A DNA stretch of 64,000 nucleotides from Bradyrhizobium sp. CCGE-LA001 (GCF_000296215.2 NZ_CP013949.1:2597501-2661500); one strand, 5' to 3'; counted from the first letter of the stretch, positions 16,082 through 24,480 are shown. The notes: generated by a model from the letters alone, not told the origin. Made by a program: numbers and translations.

Positions 16082-16357
16082 TCACGGCATGAGCGTGATA
16101 AGTACATAGAGCACAACGGCCGCGCCGAGACATCGCCGCCAGGGATTGACGCCGCGGAGAATCTCGTCAACGCCCCAGATGATGAGTCCGGCTTTCACGA
16201 CGATCGTCAAGCCGATGCTGGCCTTGCCTGCGTACGGCCAGAACCAGAGCAGAACGGCCGCGACGATCACGATCCATAAAACGAGGTTCGGCCACTGAGC
16301 GATCGTGATGGCGCCTGTTTCGCGGCTCCGGAAGAACCACTCGAAAAACCGCCGCAC
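16082..16357 (-). CDS. Small inner-membrane protein, unknown function
   Basis: A 91-aa hydrophobic protein starting with GTG at 16357, 15 bases after the stop of the upstream pyridoxamine-oxidase-like gene, so the two are probably co-transcribed. Three membrane segments are visible: WPNLVLWIVIVAAVLLWFW, IGLTIVVKAGLIIWGVDEI, and a C-terminal LGAAVVLYVLITLM. Short conserved proteins of this form (basic N-terminus, then three helices with EILRGVNPWRR between the last two) are annotated as hypothetical. The role is unknown. Confidence 0.75.
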   Translation of the reverse strand: MRRFFEWFFRSRETGAITIAQWPNLVLWIVIVAAVLLWFWPYAGKASIGLTIVVKAGLIIWGVDEILRGVNPWRRCLGAAVVLYVLITLMP

Positions 16358-16372
16358 GACCGCCGGCCCCGA

Positions 16373-16804
16373 TCAGAGCTCGACCTCACCCTCTTCACGG
16401 CCTTTCCAATAGGTTATGCGGTTGGCCTTGACCCTGATCAGGACGATCCCCGGCGTATCGATGCCCTCGTCAAACCATTTGTCGAGATCGCTTGTCCAAT
16501 GCTGCTGGAAGGCCGCCTTGTCCCGGATCAGTTCGGCAGTCCCTTCAACGGCCACGTAAATCCCCTTCGAGAACAGGCCCGCTTCCGATGAAAATCCGAG
16601 CGCCACTTTCGGGTTGCGCTCGATATCCGATATCGTCCGCGCCTGTTCGTAGGTGAAGTAGTACGAGGTGCCGTCGTAGGCGACGTCGCCGTTGTTGCTC
16701 ATGGGACGGTTGGCGATCTCGCCGTTCTCGGTGTGGGTCGACAGAATGGCAATGTCGATGCCGGCCATGTCTTTTGCGATCTCGGCGAGCGATGTCTTGG
16801 GCAT
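16373..16804 (-). CDS. Pyridoxamine 5'-phosphate oxidase-like protein (general stress protein 26 family)
   Basis: A 143-aa protein with an excellent ribosome binding site (GGAGGAGAC) before ATG 16804. The split-barrel flavin-binding fold is suggested by IDIAILSTHTENGEIANRPM, SYYFTYEQARTISDIERNPKV read as separate strands, YVAVEGTAELI, and a C-terminal NRITYWKG. Homologues bind FMN or F420 and are induced by general stress; their substrates are mostly unknown. It lies directly upstream of the small membrane protein gene. Confidence 0.85.
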   Translation of the reverse strand: MPKTSLAEIAKDMAGIDIAILSTHTENGEIANRPMSNNGDVAYDGTSYYFTYEQARTISDIERNPKVALGFSSEAGLFSKGIYVAVEGTAELIRDKAAFQQHWTSDLDKWFDEGIDTPGIVLIRVKANRITYWKGREEGEVEL

Positions 16805-17029
16805 GAAGTCTCCTCCAGTGGAGCGGGAGCAACAACGGGATCGGGCCCATGTTCCCAAAGAATAGGAGAGGTGCGTGCCTGAGCGCTTCAGCTTTTGACC
16901 CGCGCACCACTCCGTTTGGCAGCGCCGCCCCAACAAGGCCTCCAGCCCTCTCTCGTTGAGCCAGATCAAGACTCGCGCCGCGAACGCACCGGACCCTTCC
17001 ATCAGCGCATCGATCGAGGGCGGGCGGAT

Positions 17030-18130
17030 ATGCAGATTCTGTTCAAGGACATCCGGAATACCCCTTTGCTCTGGATGCTGGTCTTCGTGCCTATCGTGCT
17101 GGTGGCCGAGGCGGTGGTGCCGCATTCCCACACGCTCCTGTTCGTGCTGGCCGTGCTCGCCATCGTGCCGCTGGCGGCCCTGCTCAGCCACGCCACCGAG
17201 GCGGTCGCCGCGAAGACCGGCGATGCCGTGGGCGGCCTGCTCAATGCCACGCTCGGCAATTTGACGGAACTGATCATCGCCATCACGGCGCTGCGGGCAG
17301 GTCAGTACATGCTGGTGAAGGCTTCGATTGCGGGCGCGATCGTCACCAATGCGGTTTTCATGTTGGGGGCCTGCCTGCTGCTCGGCGGCCTGCGCTACCA
17401 CGTCCAGGAGTACAATCGCGCCGGCGCGCGGCTTTCGTCCGGCCTCTTGCTGATGGCAACCGTCGCCCTGCTTGCGCCGTCGGCGGTCGCCGATCTCGAC
17501 CATCTGCCCCAGGACGGGGCCGTCATTCACAAGCTCAGCGTCGGCATTTCAGTCCTGCTGATCATCGCCTACGCGCTTGGCTTGGTGTTCTCGCTCCGGA
17601 CCCACAAGGAGCTGTTCGCAAGCGCCGATCATGGCGGCGACGAGGAAGCGCACTGGCCGATCGGGACCGCAGTCGGGACATTGCTGGTCGTCACCGTGCT
17701 GGTCGCGCTGGTGAGCGAGATCTTCGTGGAATCGGTGCAGAAGGCGGCGGAAACGTTCGGGATGAGCCCGGCCTTCGTCGGCTTCATCGTCGTCTCGCTG
17801 GTCGGCGCCGCCGCCGAGTTCGCGGTTGCCTTTGCCGCCGCGCGCAAGAACCGGCTCGACATGAGCGTCAGCATTGCGCTCGGCAGCGCCTCGCAAATCG
17901 CGCTGTTCGTTGCGCCTGCGCTGGTGCTGCTCAGCTATGTCGTGGGGCCGAAGCCGATGGACCTGCAGTTCTGGCCGGGCGCTGTCACAATGGTGATGAT
18001 CGCGACGGTCACGTCGGCCTTCATCACCGCGAGCGGACGCTCGGCATGGTTCGTCGGTGCGCTGATGATCTTCATCTATGCGGTCTTTGCGCTGACGCTG
18101 TATGTCGTCCCGCCGGCGGGCCAGGGCTGA
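17030..18130 (+). CDS. Calcium/proton exchanger, CaCA family (Cax/ChaA-like)
   Basis: A 366-aa protein with about 10-11 membrane helices. The two alpha-repeats of cation/Ca2+ antiporters are visible: NATLGNLTELIIAI near residue 75 and GAAAEFAVAFAAARKN followed by SIALGSASQIALFV near residues 265-300. Each carries the acidic residue needed for Ca2+ transport. An acidic/His-rich loop (ADHGGDEEAHW) between the halves is typical of Cax proteins. It exports Ca2+ (possibly K+ or Na+) for H+. The start is ATG 17030; an in-frame extension to 16895 reads as non-homologous sequence. Confidence 0.92.
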   Translation: MQILFKDIRNTPLLWMLVFVPIVLVAEAVVPHSHTLLFVLAVLAIVPLAALLSHATEAVAAKTGDAVGGLLNATLGNLTELIIAITALRAGQYMLVKASIAGAIVTNAVFMLGACLLLGGLRYHVQEYNRAGARLSSGLLLMATVALLAPSAVADLDHLPQDGAVIHKLSVGISVLLIIAYALGLVFSLRTHKELFASADHGGDEEAHWPIGTAVGTLLVVTVLVALVSEIFVESVQKAAETFGMSPAFVGFIVVSLVGAAAEFAVAFAAARKNRLDMSVSIALGSASQIALFVAPALVLLSYVVGPKPMDLQFWPGAVTMVMIATVTSAFITASGRSAWFVGALMIFIYAVFALTLYVVPPAGQG

Positions 18131-18470
18131 CGTTCGCTCGCCCGTCGGCTGAGGGGATGCGGGATGGAATGAGCAAAGGAGCAGCCAGCCCTATGCCGTC
18201 CTCCGAGCGCTCAGGCCAATCTGCGCGTCCGGTTGGTGCGGTCGACTTCCGGGGCGATGTCCCAGCCGGCGGTGCCGCAAAGCATGATTTAATTTGACTT
18301 TGCAGATGGTTAATCATATTAATTTTGAATTAAATAAATAGATTTAAATAGCCGGCGCTCGCGGCGCTTACCTCGTTTCGATTTGTGCGTGTTCTCGTCG
18401 AGGACTGGAACCATGCGAACAGGCTGGGCCATCAGTTCCATTGGGGTTGCTCTCGGAAGAGGCGTGATAC
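18131..18470. other. 340-bp intergenic region with an AT-rich block
   Basis: No gene is seen. Bases about 18283-18353 are strikingly AT-rich (TTAATTTGA, TTAATCATATTAATTTTG, AATTAAATAAATAG) against a background above 60 percent GC. This may be the promoter region of the rightward coiled-coil gene, or a foreign or silencer-bound patch. No specific operator was recognised. Confidence 0.5.
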
Positions 18471-20087
18471 ATGCGCCGACCAATTGATACTGCACCGAAG
18501 AATGGAGAAGACATCTGGCTGGAAGATGCGACCGGTGCTGTCGAGGTCGGCCACTGGTCACTCGAGGCGGGCCAATGGGTGTGGCAGGACGGCTCTCCAA
18601 TCAACGGTGCTCCCACCCATTGGTATCTGGCAATCGAGGATGTCGATCCGGAGGGGGAGCGATCGGGCCGTGCATTCGTGGCGGCTGCCATTCTGATTCC
18701 CTCCATCCTTGTTGGGGCTTCCCTGCTCGGCGTGTTCGGGCCCTTCGACGGGCGACCTTCTCAGGAAACGGCGCGCGTCGGTGTCGAGAGCGTCCACGAT
18801 CAGCGGCTGGACGTCACTGTCGGGTCGCCAGCGCTCCTTCGACGCGATTTGCCCGGATCCTTGACGGAGGAGGAGCCAGCCAGCGTGCTGCGAGCCGCGC
18901 AGCGGCTGGATGAAGACGCTCCGCGCAGTGAAGCACTCGCCAATGAGGTGGCCGCGGCGCGCAGAGAGCTTGAAGAGGCGGTCCAGCGCACGCATACGGC
19001 GGAAGCCGCCCTGGAGGAGTCGCGGAAATCCCTCCAACAGGAGCAGGCCCGCGGCGTCGACCTCGCGAACGATCTCGCCGCAGCCCGGGCCGAGATCGAT
19101 AACCGTATCGCACAATCGCGCGACGCGGACGATGTGGCCGCGCAACAGCGAGATGCGGCGGCAGGGGAGATCGCAGAGCTTCAGCAGTCGCTGCAGCAAG
19201 AGCGGCAAAGAAGCGCCCTCCTCGTGAGGCAGGCGAACGCCGCGCAGGCCGCAGCTGAGAGCGCCGAGGAGCAACGCCGCGAGACGCAATCACGTGCTGC
19301 TGCGCTCGCGAGCGAACTCGCGGGAAGACCGCGCAGATCGGAAGCTGCGGCCGCGGATCAAAGCGCGGCGGCGGAGCGGGAAATCGCGGAGCTGCGGCAA
19401 TCCTTGCAAGATGCGCGGCAGAAGAACGCCGAGCTCGTCGCCGAGGCCAAGGCAGCGCAAGTCGCAGCGACCAATGCCGAACGACAACGACACGCTCTCG
19501 AAGAGGCCCGCGCAAATGCGGCCTCGTTGGCGGAGGAGCTTACCGAAGCGCGCCGAGAGGCCGAGAGCTGGAACAAGCGCTTGCGTGAGGCGAGCGATCA
19601 GGCCTCGCAGCAGAGAGAGGCGACGAACCGGGAGATTGTTGAACTGCGGCAGGCACTGCAACGGGAACGGATCGAAGCTCGGGAGCGCACCCTCGCATCG
19701 GCATGGAGCCTTGCCAGTGTCCGCCTCCTGGTGGAGCAAACAAGCCAAGGCCCGGTCTCGCCCTGGCCGCACATGCACGCGACCGCGGTAGAGCCGCCGC
19801 CCTCGGCAAACCAGATCGAGGCGGAGGTGAGATTGATCCCGCGCGCCAAGGCGTTGCTCGATCAGGGAAATATTGGGGCCGCGCGGATCGTGCTCGAGCT
19901 CGCGGCCGAGAAGGACATCGCGCAGGCAAGCTTCATGCTCGCGGAGACATATGATCCCACGGTTCTGTCCTCATGGGGGACGTATGGAACGCGCGGCGAA
20001 GAAGCCAAGGCGCGAGAGCTCTATGCCAAGGCGCAAAGGGGCGGAATTCGCGAAGCCAAGGAACGGCTCGATGCGCTGCATCGCTGA
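18471..20087 (+). CDS. Membrane-anchored coiled-coil protein with C-terminal Sel1/TPR-like region
   Basis: A 538-aa protein in four parts. Residues 1-60 contain PIDTAPKNGEDIWLED and GAPTHWYLA, a small Trp-rich domain also seen in short Bradyrhizobium proteins. Residues about 68-90 form one membrane helix. Residues about 130-420 are a long Ala/Glu/Arg/Gln heptad region with repeats such as EIAELQQSLQQERQ, EIAELRQSLQDARQ and EIVELRQALQRER. Residues about 450-538 hold Sel1/TPR-like helices (AKALLDQGNIGAARIVLELA, AKARELYAKAQRGG). It probably scaffolds an envelope assembly. It heads a rightward cluster with a TAXI receptor and two exported proteins. Function unknown. Confidence 0.8.
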   Translation: MRRPIDTAPKNGEDIWLEDATGAVEVGHWSLEAGQWVWQDGSPINGAPTHWYLAIEDVDPEGERSGRAFVAAAILIPSILVGASLLGVFGPFDGRPSQETARVGVESVHDQRLDVTVGSPALLRRDLPGSLTEEEPASVLRAAQRLDEDAPRSEALANEVAAARRELEEAVQRTHTAEAALEESRKSLQQEQARGVDLANDLAAARAEIDNRIAQSRDADDVAAQQRDAAAGEIAELQQSLQQERQRSALLVRQANAAQAAAESAEEQRRETQSRAAALASELAGRPRRSEAAAADQSAAAEREIAELRQSLQDARQKNAELVAEAKAAQVAATNAERQRHALEEARANAASLAEELTEARREAESWNKRLREASDQASQQREATNREIVELRQALQRERIEARERTLASAWSLASVRLLVEQTSQGPVSPWPHMHATAVEPPPSANQIEAEVRLIPRAKALLDQGNIGAARIVLELAAEKDIAQASFMLAETYDPTVLSSWGTYGTRGEEAKARELYAKAQRGGIREAKERLDALHR

Positions 20088-20097
20088 GAACGGAGGC

Positions 20098-20142
20098 TTG
20101 GCCGTCCCAAGATTGGCCGTCCCAAGATTGGCCGTCCCAAGA
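20098..20142. repeat. Perfect 15-bp tandem repeat, three copies
   Basis: The unit TTGGCCGTCCCAAGA is repeated three times without change, starting 11 bases after the coiled-coil stop codon and ending 29 bases before the TAXI gene start. It is in non-coding sequence, within the leader of the TAXI gene if the genes are co-transcribed. Confidence 0.95.
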
Positions 20143-20171
20143 GTTGTGCTGGCTATCCAGAAGGGGATGTC

Positions 20172-21215
20172 ATGAACAAGGCGCCAAAGTCACTCTCGTT
20201 GCTGCTGCTCGCCGGCCTGGTGCCGGTCGCCATGATGCTTCAGACAGCCCGCCTGGAAGCCCAGACCGCAAGGAACGCCAAAGCCGATACGGGGGTCGTT
20301 CGACAGCCTCTCCCGCAGGAGCGCGAAAAGAACCGGATGAATGCCTGGACCGTCGGGCTGGCGGGGGGACTGCTCGAGGGCGCACCGATCCGCCTTGCCG
20401 CCGAGATGGCCCGCGTCGTTGACGACGGAGCAGATCTACATCTTCTGCCCATCGTCACGCGGGGGGCCACCGACAACCTGAATGCGCTGCTCTATTTGCG
20501 GGGCGTCGACACCGCGATCATCAATTCCGACGCCCTTGAAGAGTACAAGATCCAGGTTCCGCAGATCCAAAGTCGGATCACCTACCTGCTCAATCTCTTT
20601 CCGTCCGAGCTGCACATTTTCGTGCGGCCCGAGATCACAAGCCTGCAGGACCTTGCCGGCAAGAAGGTGAACTTCAACACCCAAGGCACCGCCGCCGCCT
20701 ATTCAGGACCGCTGATCTTCAGCCGCCTTGGCATCGATGTCGAAAAGACCTTCATTCCGCATCAGCTTGCCCTGGAACAGATGCGCAAGGGCGAAATGTC
20801 GGCCGTCGTATTCATCACGTCGAAACCCGTCGACCCCTTTGTACGCGGCCGCTGGGAGACCGGATTCAAGTTCCTCCCAGTCCATTACGACAGGAGGTTC
20901 GAGGATTATTATCTGCCCGCGACATTGGACGCCAAGGAATATCCCAACCTGATCAAGCAGGGTGAGCGGGTCTCGACCATCGCGGTCCCGACAGCTCTCG
21001 TCGCGTTCAACTGGCCGCAACGTTCGAACCGCTATCAGCGCGTGGCGCGCCTTGTCGATTACCTGTTCGCGCGGATCGACCGGCTCCAGGCGCCAGGCTT
21101 CGATCCGAAGTGGCAGTCGATCAACCTCGCCGCAACCGTCCCCGGGCTCACCCGCTTCCCGGCCGCGCAGGAATGGCTGGATGGCAAGGCGCGCAGCGCG
21201 CAGGCGCGTCCATGA
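20172..21215 (+). CDS. TAXI-family TRAP solute-binding protein (orphan)
   Basis: A 347-aa exported protein with a signal peptide (LSLLLLAGLVPVAMML). The body follows the TAXI periplasmic receptor fold: WTVGLAGGLLEGAPIRLAAEM, ATDNLNALLYLRGVDTAIINSD split across strands, LHIFVRPEITSLQDLAGKKV, FNTQGTAAAYSGP and HQLALEQMRKGEMSAVV. TAXI receptors normally deliver organic acids or glutamate to a fused DctQM permease. No permease is encoded nearby, and the cluster partners are a coiled-coil protein and a VasI/TagO-like protein, so a sensory or scaffolding role is possible. The next gene starts within its stop codon (ATGA overlap), which indicates translational coupling. Confidence 0.85.
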   Translation: MNKAPKSLSLLLLAGLVPVAMMLQTARLEAQTARNAKADTGVVRQPLPQEREKNRMNAWTVGLAGGLLEGAPIRLAAEMARVVDDGADLHLLPIVTRGATDNLNALLYLRGVDTAIINSDALEEYKIQVPQIQSRITYLLNLFPSELHIFVRPEITSLQDLAGKKVNFNTQGTAAAYSGPLIFSRLGIDVEKTFIPHQLALEQMRKGEMSAVVFITSKPVDPFVRGRWETGFKFLPVHYDRRFEDYYLPATLDAKEYPNLIKQGERVSTIAVPTALVAFNWPQRSNRYQRVARLVDYLFARIDRLQAPGFDPKWQSINLAATVPGLTRFPAAQEWLDGKARSAQARP

Positions 21216-21841
21216 GGACTGCGGCCTCTCCGCTCGCGGTCGCCTTCAATGTCGCCTGCGGAATCGCCTATGCGCAAAGCGCGAACGATCCCATGGAATC
21301 GCTCCGGGCCTGTTCGGGCGTGGAGGGACCAGCCCGACTGGAATGTCAGAAAGACTTACCACGTAAGAACCCACCGCCTGGCCGTCGGACGTCGGACAAT
21401 AGCTGGATCGTCAGCGAGACGACCTCGCCAGTAGATTATCTGCCGGTCGTCACCGCCACTACGTCTTCTGTAAGCGGCTCGGACGGCACCGCAATGCAAC
21501 TTGCAATCCACTGCCGCAAAGGCCGCACGGAAGTCATAGTCGCCGGACCGGCGCTGTCGCGCACCGCCAACGAATACGTCATCTCCTTTCGGCTGAATGC
21601 GGATACGCCAATGCAACTCCCAGCAGCCTCGCCGTCATTCGGCTCCGGCGTCGCTTTCGGTGGCGACGTCGTAAAGTTGCTAAGCTCGCTACCCGACGAC
21701 GGTCACATCGTCGTGCGCCTTTTCACCCGCGCCGGCGCGGAACAAGACGGACAATTCCTGCTCAGCGGATTCGAGAATGTGCGCAAGAAAATGGCGGTTG
21801 CATGCAAGTGGCCACATAGCGTCGTCAGACCGGCAAGGTGA
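21212..21841 (+). CDS. Exported VasI/TagO-like protein
   Basis: A 209-aa protein whose ATG at 21212 overlaps the TAXI stop. A signal peptide ends near AYAQS. The mature start (LRACSGVEGPARLECQKDL) is the Cys-rich 'RLxC' head common to type VI secretion accessory proteins of the VasI/TagO type. It is followed by a WIVSETTSPVDYLPVV strand, a central LAIHCRKGRTEVIV strand and a later Cys near the C-terminus. VasI-like proteins also occur outside T6SS loci, and no T6SS gene is in this window. Function unknown; the resemblance is by pattern and unverified. Confidence 0.65.
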   Translation: MRTAASPLAVAFNVACGIAYAQSANDPMESLRACSGVEGPARLECQKDLPRKNPPPGRRTSDNSWIVSETTSPVDYLPVVTATTSSVSGSDGTAMQLAIHCRKGRTEVIVAGPALSRTANEYVISFRLNADTPMQLPAASPSFGSGVAFGGDVVKLLSSLPDDGHIVVRLFTRAGAEQDGQFLLSGFENVRKKMAVACKWPHSVVRPAR

Positions 21842-21865
21842 TGTCATGGAGCAGGGAGAGACAAG

Positions 21866-22483
21866 ATGATCAATCAGAAGTCGGCGATAGCAGTCGTCAG
21901 CGGCGTGGCGATGCTAATTCTGGTCGGCGCAAACGCGCGGGCGCAGCAGGGCAATCAGTTGTTCCCGCAGGCGAGCGAGAAGAGCCAAACCAGCAGCCAG
22001 AAGTATTCCGTTAAACCGCAGCAGACGAGCAAACCGGCGCAAAAGCAGACGAGCAAGCAGGAGCTTGCGAGCAGGGCAGCGATGGCTCAGGCGACGAACC
22101 CCGGAATCGCCAAGAAGCCGCATCAGCTGGTACTACAAGTCAATTCCAACGAGCCGGCGATGATGAACCTCGCACTCAACAATGCCACCAACGTCGCCCA
22201 ATATTACCGCGATCTCGGTGAGCCCGTGTCGATCGAGGTCGTCACCTTCGGCCCCGGCCTTCACATGCTGCGCGAAGACACGTCGCCGGTGAAGCCGCGC
22301 ATCGAGGTGCTGGCGATGAGCAACCCCGAAATTTCCTTCAAGGCCTGCGGCAACACCCAAGACAACATGCGCAAGGCCGAGAACAAGGACATCAACCTGA
22401 TCGCCCAGGCGACGGTGGTCAAGTCCGGTGTCGTCCGCGTCATGGAGCTGCAGGAACAGGGCTGGAGTTACGTCAAGCCGTGA
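21866..22483 (+). CDS. Exported DsrE-like protein with Q/S/K-rich linker
   Basis: A 205-aa protein with a good ribosome binding site (GGGAGAG) before ATG 21866. A signal peptide covers residues 1-27. Residues 28-80 are a low-complexity Gln/Ser/Lys/Thr linker. Residues 85-205 follow the DsrE/YchN-like fold (HQLVLQVNSNEPAMMNLALNN, then VSIEVVTFGPGLHML). A conserved cysteine sits in KACGNTQDNM (Cys161). DsrE-like proteins carry or relay sulfur, but this exported branch has no defined role. It follows the VasI-like gene by 24 bases and ends the cluster. Confidence 0.75.
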   Translation: MINQKSAIAVVSGVAMLILVGANARAQQGNQLFPQASEKSQTSSQKYSVKPQQTSKPAQKQTSKQELASRAAMAQATNPGIAKKPHQLVLQVNSNEPAMMNLALNNATNVAQYYRDLGEPVSIEVVTFGPGLHMLREDTSPVKPRIEVLAMSNPEISFKACGNTQDNMRKAENKDINLIAQATVVKSGVVRVMELQEQGWSYVKP

Positions 22484-22549
22484 GGCACGCGGGACGGCGG
22501 TCGCGGGATGCGTCTCTGTCAGACCATGTCGCGTCCCCTAGGTAACAAA

Positions 22550-22570
22550 CCGGACTTCATGCCCGTCCGG
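22550..22570. terminator. Possible bidirectional hairpin between convergent genes
   Basis: A 6-bp inverted repeat (CCGGAC / GTCCGG) with a 9-base loop lies between the convergent DsrE-like and SDR genes. It is weak and lacks a long T-run. Confidence 0.3.
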
Positions 22571-22618
22571 CAAACCGGTCGTGCATGCGCTTCGTGGGCC
22601 GCTCAGGTCGGGCGCCGC

Positions 22619-23362
22619 CTAGAATTGATACCGCCGCAAGCCCCCGTCCACCGGAATTACCGTGCCCGTGATGTAGCGCGCCACCGGTGAGGCCAGGAAC
22701 ACCGCGAGAGCGGCGAGATCTTCGGGCTCGCCCCAATAGCCGACCGGGATTTCCTCTTCCGCAAAGCGTTCGCGATAATCCGGCGGGTAGTTGCGGCGGA
22801 TCTGCTCGCTCATGATGCGGCCGGGCGGGATGCAGTTGATGGTGATGCCGTGCTCGCCGATCTCGCGCGACAGGCCCTTGGCCCAGGCATGCACCGCGGC
22901 CTTGGCGGCGAAGGCGGCGTTGAGCCCTTCCGGCTCGGATTTGCCAGTGATGTTGACGATGCGGCCCCACTTGCGCTCGATCATCTGCGGCAGCAAGGCA
23001 TGCGCGATTCGGCGATAGCTGGTGAAGTTGAGCGCGATCGCCTCGTCCCATTTGCTGTCGGGCGCATCGACGGGCAGGGGGCGGCTGCCGCCGGCATTGT
23101 TGACGAGGATGTCGACATGGCCGAGCTCCTTGATCGCAAACGCTGCGATCTTCTCGGCGGCGTCCTTGGCCATCACGTCCTGTCCGAACGGCGTGATCAA
23201 TCCGCCGCCGACTTCCTTCGCAAGTTCGGCAAGCAGGTCGGTGCGGCGCGCCACGCCGACGACGCGGACGCCTTCGGCCGCGAGACCCTTGGTGATGGCG
23301 CGGCCGATGCCGATGCTTGCGCCGGTGACGACGGCGGTTTTCGATTTGAGCCCGAAATCCAT
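22619..23362 (-). CDS. SDR-family protein with altered catalytic residues
   Basis: A 247-aa protein from ATG 23362; a GTG two codons upstream is possible. The NAD(P)-binding TGASIGIG motif (residues 13-20), NNAG (88-91) and the late PGRIMSEQIR segment are normal for short-chain dehydrogenases. Around the active site, aligned on Lys154, the usual YxxxK reads A150-F-A-A-K154, so the catalytic Tyr is Ala, and the usual Ser is Thr139 (VNITG). Asn112 and Lys154 remain. Loss of the Tyr suggests a substituted mechanism or a non-redox role. It is divergent from the methyltransferase gene. Confidence 0.88.
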   Translation of the reverse strand: MDFGLKSKTAVVTGASIGIGRAITKGLAAEGVRVVGVARRTDLLAELAKEVGGGLITPFGQDVMAKDAAEKIAAFAIKELGHVDILVNNAGGSRPLPVDAPDSKWDEAIALNFTSYRRIAHALLPQMIERKWGRIVNITGKSEPEGLNAAFAAKAAVHAWAKGLSREIGEHGITINCIPPGRIMSEQIRRNYPPDYRERFAEEEIPVGYWGEPEDLAALAVFLASPVARYITGTVIPVDGGLRRYQF

Positions 23363-23502
23363 GGTCACACGCTCTCTTGTTTGCCTTTTGATTGTTGCGG
23401 TTCGTTTCCTGCCCTCCTGCCGGGGTGAATTGCCCGACCGGGACGAGCAGTGGTAACCAAGGGCCCAGGTGAAGGAAACACGAAAAAGAAAAGGCGCGAG
23501 CG

Positions 23503-24273
23503 ATGGTCTGGGATCCGCAGCAATATCTGAAGTTCTCCGGCCACCGGCTGCGGCCCGCCGTCGACCTGTTGATGCGCATTCCGGATTTCGCGCCCCGGGC
23601 GATCGTCGATCTCGGGGCGGGTGCCGGCAACGTGACGAAGCTGATCAAGGAGCGCTGGCCCGATGCGAGCGTGACCGGCGTCGAGGGCTCGGCTGAAATG
23701 GTGGCGGCGGGGCGCAAGGCCGCGCCCGAGGTGGAATGGTCGCATGAGGACCTCGGCCATTGGCGTCCCGCGAATTCCTATGACTTGATCTATTCCAATG
23801 CCGCAGTGCACTGGCTGCCCAATCATGCTGCACTGTTTCCATCGGTGATGGGGAAGGTGACGCCCGGCGGCATGCTCGCGGTGCAGATGCCGCGCAACTT
23901 CACCGCGCCCTCGCATGTGCTGATCGGCGAGACCGCGCTGGACGGTCCCTGGCGCTCAAAGGTCGAGCATCTCGTCACCCCGCCGCCGGTCGAAGGGCCC
24001 GCCTTCTATCATGACCTGCTCGCGCCGCTGTCGCAGAACATCGACATCTGGGAGACCGAATATCTGCAGGTGCTCGAAGGCGAGAACCCCGTGAAGGAAT
24101 GGACCAAGGGGACCTGGCTGACGCGCTATCTCGACGTCCTGCAGGGCGACGAGAAGGCCGCGTTCGAAGCGGCCTATGGGCAACGGGTCGCAAAGGCCTA
24201 TCCGAAGAATGCCGCGGGGCAGACGCTGTTCCCGTTCCGCCGCCTCTTCATGGTCGCTCAGCGCAAAGGCTGA
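23503..24273 (+). CDS. tam: Trans-aconitate 2-methyltransferase
   Basis: A 256-aa SAM-dependent methyltransferase. The N-terminal WDPQQYLKFSGHRLRPA is characteristic of Tam. Motif I is VDLGAGAGNVT near residue 36, the acidic strand-2 residue sits in GVEGSAEM, and IYSNAAVHWLPNH is the Tam-typical post-motif. Tam methylates trans-aconitate, a spontaneous inhibitor of the citric-acid cycle formed from cis-aconitate. It is a cytosolic stand-alone gene here. Confidence 0.92.
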   Translation: MVWDPQQYLKFSGHRLRPAVDLLMRIPDFAPRAIVDLGAGAGNVTKLIKERWPDASVTGVEGSAEMVAAGRKAAPEVEWSHEDLGHWRPANSYDLIYSNAAVHWLPNHAALFPSVMGKVTPGGMLAVQMPRNFTAPSHVLIGETALDGPWRSKVEHLVTPPPVEGPAFYHDLLAPLSQNIDIWETEYLQVLEGENPVKEWTKGTWLTRYLDVLQGDEKAAFEAAYGQRVAKAYPKNAAGQTLFPFRRLFMVAQRKG

Positions 24274-24346
24274 TGGCCCTGCCGCAATGCGATATGAACG
24301 CTATTCCCTTGGATGAGCGCGGTGCCGGGTTGCGCATCCGGCGGTC

Positions 24347-24362
24347 GCCAAGCTAGCTTGGC
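24347..24362. promoter_or_regulatory. Perfect 16-bp palindrome upstream of the TRAP operon
   Basis: GCCAAGCTAGCTTGGC is fully self-complementary with no loop, 118 bases before the dctP start. A hairpin without a loop cannot form well, so a dimeric regulator site is more likely than a terminator for tam. The regulator is not identified. Confidence 0.45.
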
Positions 24363-24480
24363 TGCGGCAAGCTGGGCTTAGGTCTAGTTGTTCGGACGGT
24401 GGATTGCTGCCACTAACGACGTGCAAGACTCGACGGCAAAACAAAAAGACCCCGTTTAAAGGTTGTTGGGAGGTACCTTC

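Noticed and set aside
20098..20142. CRISPR-like array
   Set aside because: The three repeats are directly adjacent with no spacers, so it is a simple tandem repeat. No cas gene is present.
21212..21841. Evidence for a type VI secretion locus
   Set aside because: Only one VasI/TagO-like protein is present, with no tss core genes in the window.
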